Source: Telmatobacter sp. DSM 110680
GTDB taxonomy: Bacteria; Acidobacteriota; Terriglobia; Terriglobales; Acidobacteriaceae
Assembly (NCBI RefSeq): GCF_039994875.1
Contig: NZ_CP121196.1
Coordinates: forward strand, 5,642,001-5,706,000
Direction of reading: 5' to 3'
Length of the DNA stretch: 64,000 nucleotides
Shown: piece by piece, positions 25,096 to 32,744 of the stretch
Layout: each line of letters starts with the position of its first letter
How positions within the stretch are numbered: the stretch's first letter is position 1
Position numbers and translations under genes: made by a program
Notes under the pieces: model-generated
Told to the model about the DNA's origin: nothing
Seen by the model: the letters and a program-made list of their open reading frames with translations, nothing else
The model's database searches: none

Positions 25096-26355
25096 ATGCC
25101 ATCTGGATCCGCAACGAAGGCTGTCCTCATACACTTCGCCGGGCCCGATGCACCCGGCCTCACCGCCAAAATCACGCGCATCCTCGCTGACTACAAAGTT
25201 TGCATTCTCGACATCGGCCAGGCCGTAGTCCACGAGTCTCTCGTCCTCGGAATTCTTGTTGAGGTGCCCGCAGGTCGCGAATCCGCAACGCTCCGGTCCA
25301 CAGTCAAAACGGCGCTTTCAAACGAGGCTCACGTTCTCGGATTGCAAGCCCATTTCACGACCATCTCGGAAGATCGCGTCAAACACTGGGAGCACGGTCT
25401 GCACCACCACCACTTCATCATCACGATCCTGGGACGAACCATTACCGCCGAGCAACTCGCCCGTGTCAGCGCCATCATTGCCGCTCACGGGATGAACGTC
25501 GACCGCATTGATCGCCTCTCCGGCGAACTCGCTCCTGTCGATGAGCAGGCCAATGCATGCGTAGAACTGGCTGTCAGCGGAGATCCATCGCGGGAACCTC
25601 CCATGCGCGCCGAATTCCTCGCCACCGCGCAAGAGCTCTCCATCGATATCGCCTTCCAGCGCGAAAGCATCTTTCGCCGCAATCGGCGCATATTTGCTTT
25701 CGACATGGATTCAACCCTCATCCAGGGCGAAGTCATCGACGAGCTGGCAAAGATGGCAGGCGTGGGCGACGAGGTGGTGCGCATTACGGAGTCTGCGATG
25801 CGCGGAGAAATCGGATTCGATGAAAGCTTTACACGTCGCGTCGCTCTTCTCAAAGGACTTCCCTCTCAGCGCGTTCACACTCTCGTCGACTCCATTCCGC
25901 TCGCCGACGGCGCCGAGCGACTTATTCGTACCTTGCGCCTGCTCGGTTACAAGACCGCCATCCTCTCAGGCGGCTTTACTTTCTTTGCACGCTCGCTGCA
26001 GCAACGGCTGGGCATTGATTACGTGCATGCGAATGAACTTGAAATCAGCGACGGTGTCGTAACCGGCCGCGTCATCCCGCCCATCATCAACGGAAAGCGC
26101 AAGGCCGCATTGCTAGCTGAAATCGCCGCCGAGGAGAATGTCTCGCTTGAACAGGTGGTTGCGGTTGGCGACGGCGCAAATGACATCCCGATGCTTAACC
26201 TTGCCGGCATGGGCATCGCTTACCGCGCAAAGCCGGTGGTACGGCAGAAAGCAGACCAGTCCATCTCCTGCCTCGGACTCGATGGCTTGCTCTACTTATT
26301 AGGCGTGCGCGATCGTGACCTCAAGCCACACGAGCCAACGATTACTGCAGTCTGA
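25096..26355 (+). CDS. serB: Phosphoserine phosphatase with tandem N-terminal ACT-like domains
   Basis: 419 residues. Two ACT-like regulatory domains occupy about 8-90 (FAGPDAPGLTAKITRIL) and 105-190 (ILGRTITAEQLARVSAII). The HAD catalytic domain starts with FAFDMDSTLIQGEVIDE (D203 nucleophile, D205 acid) and ends with VAVGDGANDIPML. The enzyme dephosphorylates phosphoserine in the last step of serine biosynthesis in the cytoplasm. The ACT pair probably gives serine feedback control, as in other long SerB proteins. It starts at ATG 25096 and is convergent with the S41 peptidase gene. Confidence 0.93.
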   Translation: MPSGSATKAVLIHFAGPDAPGLTAKITRILADYKVCILDIGQAVVHESLVLGILVEVPAGRESATLRSTVKTALSNEAHVLGLQAHFTTISEDRVKHWEHGLHHHHFIITILGRTITAEQLARVSAIIAAHGMNVDRIDRLSGELAPVDEQANACVELAVSGDPSREPPMRAEFLATAQELSIDIAFQRESIFRRNRRIFAFDMDSTLIQGEVIDELAKMAGVGDEVVRITESAMRGEIGFDESFTRRVALLKGLPSQRVHTLVDSIPLADGAERLIRTLRLLGYKTAILSGGFTFFARSLQQRLGIDYVHANELEISDGVVTGRVIPPIINGKRKAALLAEIAAEENVSLEQVVAVGDGANDIPMLNLAGMGIAYRAKPVVRQKADQSISCLGLDGLLYLLGVRDRDLKPHEPTITAV

Positions 26356-26506
26356 AGCGGAACATGTGGCCCGGTCAGTAGCGAAGAGTTACCGGTTAGG
26401 CAGCGACTCTCTCTTAATCATTCGCACAGGACATAAGGAAGACCTCGGATCGAAATGGGCCAGGGCAGCAGGGAGCAAACAACGTGCATTTTGATCCAAT
26501 ACTCGA

Positions 26507-27814
26507 TCAAGGCTTTTCGCGAACGAATACTTTGGCGGCCTGATCGGGGTTTATCTGAACACCCAGCAAGCTCGCCGCAAAAGACAGGACATGATCACGG
26601 TGAGCGACCAAATCCGCGGGGCTGGGAAGAAAGGTCTGGTCGGGTGATACGCCTATGTGTTCAAGGCTTTTTCCGTCGGCCATGACGGTATCAGCGATAG
26701 TCACTGAGGTGCCGTAGAGGTAGACCGGATGCATGCCTGCGTGATGCGGAATACTAATCGATTCCATGGTCAGGCCCGAAGTGTGATCGCCGAGTATAGT
26801 GCCGCGTTGCTCCAGTTGCACCACACGGGAGAAGATCTCTCCACCGGATGCCGTTTCACTGTCAACCAGCACAACCAGGTCGCCGGTGAATGCGTTTTTG
26901 GCATTGCCCTTTATCGTTTGGGGAGTCACCTTGCCGCGCTCGACCAGTTTACCGATGCTCACATCGTGACTGAAGACGTGTTCAAGATACGTGTGAACCG
27001 AGTCGACCCGGCCACCCCTGCACCCTCGCAGATCGATGATCAACCTCTTGTGGGTCCGAGCTTTGGCAAACAGGGCGTCGACATCATGGCCGGTCTGGAA
27101 AAATGCTGGGATTCGAATGGCCATCAAATCGGGACTGAGTTCTACCGACTCGGCCCGCGCGTTTTCCCACGCATCCTGGGCCTTGATGCGCATCTCGTGG
27201 GGGTCCCACGAACTGAGTCCCGCAATGGCTGGTTGCTTCTTGACTGACGCCAGCAGCCGCAGGTCGCGAACGTGGCCTTCACCGTCGCGCAGCTTAACAT
27301 CGACGCTGCTGAGCGGAAGATACGTTTCCATGGCGGAGTGGAGAAGGTGGGCAGATTCCCGATTCACTTTGAAGCCATTGATCGCCAACACCTCATCGCC
27401 CACGTGAACGCCCTGCTTCTCTGCGTCACTCCCGGCGTGAACTTCTGTGATATACGTCCGGCTACCAATGACCTTGAACCGCCAGCCGTAATCGAAATTA
27501 TTCCCGTGCTGGGGAGGAATAAAGGAAGTGTGGGAGTCGTGCAGCAACTGAAGCAGGCCCTCGATCTGCGCGATGGCTTCCTCCATATCGTGCGCATTGT
27601 CAATGTTTGCCCTGGCCTTCTGAACAAGCGAATTCCACTCGAGGCCATGGAGAGTGGGGTCAAAGTAGTTCTTGTTGACGTCGTCTGACACGTCTTTGAG
27701 CATGTCTTCGGCGATTTCACGGTCAACGCGGTCTAAGTTCTGAGCAAAACTCTCATGCCCTGAAAGCATCGCGCACAACATAAACATGACGATCAACATT
27801 CGGAACAGGCGCAT
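26507..27814 (-). CDS. S41-family C-terminal-processing-type peptidase, exported
   Basis: 435 residues with a signal peptide (MRLFRMLIVMFMLCAMLSGHESFAQ). A helical N-terminal region (NYFDPTLHG and LLQLLHDSHTSFIPP) is followed by a PDZ domain (about 105-175, VHVGDEVLAINGFKV) and the S41 catalytic core. The catalytic serine lies in VDSETASGGEIFSRVVQL, followed by LGDHTSG with a plausible lysine/acidic partner region that is not clear. The family degrades or trims periplasmic proteins. Whether the canonical Ser-Lys dyad is intact needs alignment. It is preceded by about 140 bp of intergenic DNA after the DHH gene, reading the same way. Confidence 0.87.
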   Translation of the reverse strand: MRLFRMLIVMFMLCAMLSGHESFAQNLDRVDREIAEDMLKDVSDDVNKNYFDPTLHGLEWNSLVQKARANIDNAHDMEEAIAQIEGLLQLLHDSHTSFIPPQHGNNFDYGWRFKVIGSRTYITEVHAGSDAEKQGVHVGDEVLAINGFKVNRESAHLLHSAMETYLPLSSVDVKLRDGEGHVRDLRLLASVKKQPAIAGLSSWDPHEMRIKAQDAWENARAESVELSPDLMAIRIPAFFQTGHDVDALFAKARTHKRLIIDLRGCRGGRVDSVHTYLEHVFSHDVSIGKLVERGKVTPQTIKGNAKNAFTGDLVVLVDSETASGGEIFSRVVQLEQRGTILGDHTSGLTMESISIPHHAGMHPVYLYGTSVTIADTVMADGKSLEHIGVSPDQTFLPSPADLVAHRDHVLSFAASLLGVQINPDQAAKVFVREKP

Positions 27815-27953
27815 GGTTAAAGCCCAACTCTGTGGGAGATCGAAATATTAACAGAGATAAGACGACGATATTCGCCCAATCACAGGTCACGCCCGTGTCC
27901 CGGGCAACTCGAAAGTTACCCTCTCGCCAAATATGTCGGCAACTGGTCTGTGG

Positions 27954-28943
27954 CTACGCCATCGGGTTTTTCGCGCGCAGCTCCGCGACGATCTCCGCGG
28001 CCGCCTGCCGCGCTTTGTCGGCCTGATCGGGAGGGAAGCTGATGGCTCCTACGCGCGCATGGCCACCGCCACCGTAGCGCTCACAAACTTGCGCAAGGTT
28101 CACCATTTTTGCAGGGTCGGCCTTGGTCCACGGATTGGAGCCCACCGACACCTTGGTACGGAAGCTCGATTTCGAAAGACCGATCGAGTACGTGGCTTTC
28201 GGATGCAGATAGTACGGGATGAACTTGTTGAATCCCTCGACTTGCCGGTCTGTGATGTCGAAGAAGATCGTGCCATCCACTTCCTCGCTGCGGCTGCGGA
28301 TCAATTCGATACCTTCCGCGTGCCGTTCCAGCAGAGGGGGCAGCAGCGAAGCTACAAACGGCTGCGCCAGCACCTCGCTTAACGGCATCTCCGTGAGCAG
28401 TGGAATCAATCTGGGGATAAACTCCGGGTCTTGCGTGGATTCAATAATCAGCGTCAGCTTCATCGCCGGCGCGGCCATCTCCACCGCCGCTTCTGCGCTT
28501 TCATATAGCGCGCCGTCTACGATGTTTGCCCAGTAGATCAGATCTTTAACGGGCTCGGTGTTGAATCCGAACTTGGTGGATGCGATGTAAGCCAGAAAGC
28601 TGGTGCACGACGTGTAGTTCGGATCAAAAAATTTCCGGGAACCGCACACCGGGTCCTTCTGGCAGGCCAGAAAATTTTCGTGATCCTGCGGCGTTAAGAA
28701 TGCGGAAAGATGGTGATCGAACCACCAGGTGATCCGGGGCGACGCCGAATACTTGAAGTCAACGATCGCGTTTTCATCGCCCGTAAACTCGCTCTCGTCA
28801 AAGAGCGCGCCAGCGCGGTGCACCAGGCCGTGGTACTCGTACGCGGCGTCCGGGGCAATGCACTCCCGGTGAAAACGCGTGAAAAGCGATGCGGAGCAGG
28901 CCCCGTCGAAGCACTTGTCGTGATAGAAGACTTTAACCCGCAA
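27954..28943 (-). CDS. DHH/DHHA1-type phosphoesterase
   Basis: 329 residues. Motif I is degenerate for the superfamily (KVFYHDKCFDGACSASLF, with the DG that usually follows the metal-binding Asp). ITWWFDHHLSAF contains the DHH signature (about 74-76). The C-terminus has the DHHA1 glycine motif RYGGGGHARVGAISF (about 295-309). Relatives include NrnA-like oligoribonucleases, GdpP-type phosphodiesterases and DHH phosphoesterases acting on nucleotides. The absence of membrane, PAS or GGDEF parts argues for a soluble nanoRNase or nucleotide phosphatase role, by inference. Divergent from the CPBP gene. Confidence 0.85.
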   Translation of the reverse strand: MRVKVFYHDKCFDGACSASLFTRFHRECIAPDAAYEYHGLVHRAGALFDESEFTGDENAIVDFKYSASPRITWWFDHHLSAFLTPQDHENFLACQKDPVCGSRKFFDPNYTSCTSFLAYIASTKFGFNTEPVKDLIYWANIVDGALYESAEAAVEMAAPAMKLTLIIESTQDPEFIPRLIPLLTEMPLSEVLAQPFVASLLPPLLERHAEGIELIRSRSEEVDGTIFFDITDRQVEGFNKFIPYYLHPKATYSIGLSKSSFRTKVSVGSNPWTKADPAKMVNLAQVCERYGGGGHARVGAISFPPDQADKARQAAAEIVAELRAKNPMA

Positions 28944-29136
28944 CCGCCACCACTCCTTGAGCCAGAATCCGCTAAAGCCGGAAGATTAAGCATCATGCGG
29001 CAGGCCGATTGTGTCAAGGAGCGGACACACTCGCACGCGGCGCAGTTTTGATTGTCACGCAAGAAAACGGCCATCGATCCGGTCAGTGTAGATAGAATTT
29101 CATTGCAGAACCACCAGCGAATTCACAGGGGCCTCA

Positions 29137-30288
29137 ATGGAGCCGGAAATTCAAATGGACGTGCGAGACAGGCAGTCAGATCCTCCAGCACTCCCCGGCA
29201 CGCCTCAGAACACTCCTGCAAGTCCGAATTCGTTCGATGTCTCCTCGGCCATCGTCGGTCCGCACGGCATACGCGCCGGCTGGCTGGTGCTGTTGTTCTA
29301 TTGCCTGTTCCGGCTGTTTGTTTACATTCTCAGCGCTATCGTCTATGCGGCGGCACCGGATCTCGTCGGATCGGAAGTGTCGCCACTGACGGCGCTTCTT
29401 TCAGAGCTCGTCCCGTTTTTCGCGATGATTGCAGCAGGCGCCATCATGCTTCCCGTCGCCCAACGGCGGCTAGCAGATTACAACCTGCGAGACACGCGAG
29501 CGGTGCGCCACTTCGTCGGTGGCACGGCCATCGGCCTGGTATCGCTTTCGGCGCTGGTCGGTTCTCTCGAACTCGGGGGATGGGCCCACATCGGTCGCGA
29601 GTCTTTGAGCCTATCCAGAATCCTCACATACGCCGGTCTATGGGCCTTGACATTTCTACTCGTAGGCTGCGTGGAAGAGGGAGTGTTTCGCTGCTACGCG
29701 CAGGCTACGCTCGTGCGCGGTATCAATTTCTGGTGGGCGCTGGCGATGGTTTCAGGCCTCTGCCTGTACGCTCGCATGTTCGTCTCCGGCGATTGCACTT
29801 GGGGCGTCTGTGCTTTCGCGGCGCTCGGGATCCTTCCATGTTTTCTGCTGCATCTGAAGAGTGCCGAGAACTCCCGGTTCTGGCAAGCCGCCTGGGCCAC
29901 GTCCACAGGCTTCGGGTTCGTTCACACGCTCAACCATGGCGAGAACTGGATCGGCATCTTCGCGGCGGCATTCATTGGTTTCGCATTCTGCGTCAGCATC
30001 AAGGTCACTGGTTCGGCATGGTGGGCCATCGGGTGCCACGCAGCATGGGATTGGGCCGAAACCTATCTCTGGGGCACGGCTGACAGCGGCTTTGTTGCCC
30101 CCGGACATGTCTTTGGCACTTCGCCTTCCGGTAATCCTCTATGGAGCGGAGGCACCGACGGGCCGGAGGGCAGCCTGCTCATCATTCCCATCGTGCTGCT
30201 GATGCTGGCTTGGCTGGTTGTCATCTATCGCCGGCCGCGGCCTGCCGAAATCTCCGCTCCCGCCGCCACCGAGCAGTTAGCAAGCTGA
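29137..30288 (+). CDS. CPBP-family intramembrane glutamic endopeptidase
   Basis: 383 residues with about eight membrane helices. CPBP motif 1 is E180-E181-G-V-F-R185 in GCVEEGVFRCYAQA; motif 2 is the FVHTLNHGEN histidine region, and motif 3 the HAAWDWAETYLWG segment with its conserved histidine. The family includes Rce1-like proteases and bacterial immunity or maturation proteases that cut in the membrane; no substrate is evident. The N-terminal 45 residues are polar and cytoplasmic. A GntR regulator starts 11 bp after the stop, so the pair is probably one operon and the regulator may control the protease. Confidence 0.86.
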   Translation: MEPEIQMDVRDRQSDPPALPGTPQNTPASPNSFDVSSAIVGPHGIRAGWLVLLFYCLFRLFVYILSAIVYAAAPDLVGSEVSPLTALLSELVPFFAMIAAGAIMLPVAQRRLADYNLRDTRAVRHFVGGTAIGLVSLSALVGSLELGGWAHIGRESLSLSRILTYAGLWALTFLLVGCVEEGVFRCYAQATLVRGINFWWALAMVSGLCLYARMFVSGDCTWGVCAFAALGILPCFLLHLKSAENSRFWQAAWATSTGFGFVHTLNHGENWIGIFAAAFIGFAFCVSIKVTGSAWWAIGCHAAWDWAETYLWGTADSGFVAPGHVFGTSPSGNPLWSGGTDGPEGSLLIIPIVLLMLAWLVVIYRRPRPAEISAPAATEQLAS

Positions 30289-30299
30289 AAGAAGACCAC

Positions 30300-31232
30300 A
30301 TGCGGCTATGGCTTAATCGGATTGGCGACATTTCACTCCGGGAGCAGTTGATCACCCAGATCATCGTCGGAATTCTTTGTCATGAACTCACTCCCGGTCA
30401 ACGCCTGCCCAGCACGCGTGATCTCTCCCGTCGCTTCGGCATCCACGCCAACACCGCCAGCGCCGCATACCGGCAGCTTGAAAGCGAGGGTTGGGTTGAG
30501 CTGCGTCATGGCAGCGGCGTTTTCGTGCGCACGTCGCGACCTAATGCGCCGCTAAGTCCCGAGATGGCCGTCGACCAGATGCTCGGAGATATTGCGACAA
30601 AGGCTCGCAAGCTCGGCGTCTCTGATGCATTTCTGAAAGCCCGCATGCGCCGCTGGCTTGCGCTTGAGCCACCCGCACGCTGGCTCGTGATCGAGCCCGA
30701 CCCCGAGCTGCTCCGCATCGTGATCTGCGAAATGGAACAGGCCGTCACTCTTCCCGTCGTCGGCTGCGGATTCGAAGAGTGCAGCACGTCCGTCATGCTT
30801 GAAGGCTCAATGCCTGCAACCTTGCCCAGCAAAGTTCTCGCGGTCCGAAAGCTTTTGCCGACCGGTACGGAACTCGTTACTCTCCAGGTCCATCCCGTGG
30901 CACCGGAGTTGCAGGCTTACCTGCAGCGGTACATGCCTGAACACTCGACGGATCTGCTCGGCATCGCCTCCCGGTGGGGCGATTTTCAGCGCATTGCACA
31001 AACCATGCTCATCGCCGCCGGATTCGCGCCTGAATCCCTCCTTGTTCGCGACGCGACCAAACCTGGATGGAAGCGCGGCCTCGATACCACTACCGCTGTG
31101 CTGTGCGATGCGGCTATCCAGCACGATCTCCCGGCGGGAACGCGCGCCATTGTCTTCCGCCTCTTCGATGAAGCGTCCATCAAAGACCTACGTAGTCACG
31201 AAGAGAATTTGACGACCCCTGATCGGAACTGA
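30300..31232 (+). CDS. GntR-family transcriptional regulator with a non-standard effector domain
   Basis: 310 residues from ATG 30300 (AAAGAAGA upstream). The N-terminal winged helix (about 10-76) is the GntR type: ELTPGQRLPSTRDLSRRFGIH, then ANTASAAYRQLESEGWVELRHGSGVFV. The remaining 230 residues do not look like FCD, UTRA or an aminotransferase (MocR) domain. They resemble a periplasmic-binding-like alpha/beta fold (WLVIEPDPELLRIVICEMEQA, VTLQVHPVAPELQAYL, DLLGIASRWGDFQRIAQ), which suggests a small ligand or a degraded transporter-type fold; this part is inference. It lies 11 bp after the CPBP protease gene. Confidence 0.82.
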   Translation: MRLWLNRIGDISLREQLITQIIVGILCHELTPGQRLPSTRDLSRRFGIHANTASAAYRQLESEGWVELRHGSGVFVRTSRPNAPLSPEMAVDQMLGDIATKARKLGVSDAFLKARMRRWLALEPPARWLVIEPDPELLRIVICEMEQAVTLPVVGCGFEECSTSVMLEGSMPATLPSKVLAVRKLLPTGTELVTLQVHPVAPELQAYLQRYMPEHSTDLLGIASRWGDFQRIAQTMLIAAGFAPESLLVRDATKPGWKRGLDTTTAVLCDAAIQHDLPAGTRAIVFRLFDEASIKDLRSHEENLTTPDRN

Positions 31233-31359
31233 TCAACCCTTCGCTGTAAGGATGTTCTACGGCGATGTGACACACCCGAAACTGTCCCAACTACTCCACC
31301 GTCGCGGCCCGTTCGCTCCTAGCATTGCTTTCACTTGAATGAAAAAGGAGCAAGCCGCT

Positions 31360-31974
31360 ATGCGATCCGCATCGACGAACTGCACCATCCCCGTTCTGCT
31401 GATGTTCTACATCTTCACGGCCGCGGCACAATCATTGCCGCAGCAGGACGTCTCGCAGGCGACGCCACAAGCACAAAGTCCAGCTTCGGCCACCGCGCCA
31501 ACCCACAGCAGCGAGGACTGGAACCGCCTTCGAGGACTGGTGCATCAGGAAGAGATCAACGTGTGGGCCTCGCGCAATCGGCACGTACGCTGCCTCTTCT
31601 CGGGCGCAACGGAGAACTATCTTTTCTGCGAACCGCTTTATTCCTATCGAGGTAACGGCGAATTCCGCTTCGATCGCGCCGATGTTGACAAGGTTCGGCT
31701 TGAACAAGGGGAGCGAAACTTCAAGCGCACCATTGCGGTCTCGGCCGGTGTCGGTGCCGTAACGATGGCTGCGGCCACCAATACTTCCAACGGGGGAGAT
31801 CGCCTACTCGGAGCTTTGGCGGGCGGCTTGGCGGGATCGCTGGTGGGCATCATCATCGCCGGACCTGTTGCCTTGCTAACGCCTGGGCACCTCGTCTACC
31901 AGCGCCCTCCCACGCACAAGAAGTTCGTTTCCGCACATCTCCAAAAAGAATCAACTCCGCAGGAGGCGCAATGA
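31360..31974 (+). CDS. Secreted protein of unknown function with glycine-rich membrane segment
   Basis: 204 residues from ATG 31360, preceded by AAGGAG 9 nt upstream (an ATG at 31339 in frame has none). A signal peptide (CTIPVLLMFYIFTAAAQS) is followed by a Gln/Ala/Ser-rich stretch, a middle domain with HVRCLFSGATENYLFCEPLY, and a Gly/Ala-rich hydrophobic pair (about 135-175, TIAVSAGVGAVTMAAAT and LLGALAGGLAGSLVGIIIAG). No family is recognised. Its stop overlaps the next ATG (ATGA), so the two genes are translationally coupled and their products probably act together in the envelope. Confidence 0.65.
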   Translation: MRSASTNCTIPVLLMFYIFTAAAQSLPQQDVSQATPQAQSPASATAPTHSSEDWNRLRGLVHQEEINVWASRNRHVRCLFSGATENYLFCEPLYSYRGNGEFRFDRADVDKVRLEQGERNFKRTIAVSAGVGAVTMAAATNTSNGGDRLLGALAGGLAGSLVGIIIAGPVALLTPGHLVYQRPPTHKKFVSAHLQKESTPQEAQ

Positions 31975-32669
31975 AGTACGTCGCGTTGCGCAAGACCCTC
32001 CAGTCTGCGCTTTGTCTCTGCCTGACGCCGCTCATGGTTGCCCAGCAAGCAGCCGAGCCACAGTCGGCCAGATACAGGTCGCTACCGACGGCTACGATTC
32101 CCGACGAAGTGGTCATCCCCAAGGGAACAAGAATTGAATTGGTTTCGCTGGAGCATGTTTCCTCCGACACCGCAAAAGAAAAGTCCTTAGTCCGATTTGC
32201 GCTCGCGAAAGACCTGGTCGTGAACGGAGTCAAGGTGCTCGATGTCGGAACTCCCGTCGAAGGAAAAGTCTCGCGCGTGCGGCGTGGAGTGCCATACAGG
32301 CAATGGGGCGAACTCACCATTACGATCAGGAGAATTCAGATCGGCAATCATGCGCACATGCGCCTGAGATCCTCTGATCCCGAAAACCCAGAGTCGATGG
32401 TCGATGAATGGGCGCAGTGTGCCTTGGTTTTCCCTCTGTGCATTACAGCAATAATCGCCTTCAGCACCCTTAGCCGCACAAAACCAACGGGCGACAACGA
32501 ACGAGCCGTGCTGCCACCGTGTGTCGGTTGGACGTTCTGGACTGGGTCTTCCTTCAGATTTACCAAACAGCATAGAGCCGAATCGAAAGCTGCGCACCCC
32601 CCAAGCTCCCAGGCAACCTGCAGCAATATCGCGTCGAATCAATCGCTGCGAGGAGTACAAGTGAAGTGA
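31971..32669 (+). CDS. Secreted protein of unknown function, coupled to the preceding gene
   Basis: 232 residues from ATG 31971; AGGAGG at 31963-31968 lies inside the end of the upstream gene. The signal peptide ends near LMVAQQAAEP. A beta-rich region (about 42-120, VVIPKGTRIELVSLEHVSS, VRFALAKDLVVNGVKVL, PVEGKVSRVR) resembles the organisation of domains that bind or regulate envelope components in Acidobacteria. A second hydrophobic stretch (CALVFPLCITAIIAFS, about 145-160) suggests a membrane anchor. The tail is Ser/Arg-rich and disordered. No function can be named. Confidence 0.62.
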   Translation: MKYVALRKTLQSALCLCLTPLMVAQQAAEPQSARYRSLPTATIPDEVVIPKGTRIELVSLEHVSSDTAKEKSLVRFALAKDLVVNGVKVLDVGTPVEGKVSRVRRGVPYRQWGELTITIRRIQIGNHAHMRLRSSDPENPESMVDEWAQCALVFPLCITAIIAFSTLSRTKPTGDNERAVLPPCVGWTFWTGSSFRFTKQHRAESKAAHPPSSQATCSNIASNQSLRGVQVK

Positions 32670-32744
32670 AACAGCCCGAATGAACGGCACCGAACACGCG
32701 TTCAGCCCTCGTCCTTGCAGACGGCGGTATTCTGTAGAAGACCG

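Noticed and set aside
24967..25233. Longer form of the DUF3592-like protein
   Set aside because: It would overlap serB on the opposite strand and its translation lacks family features.
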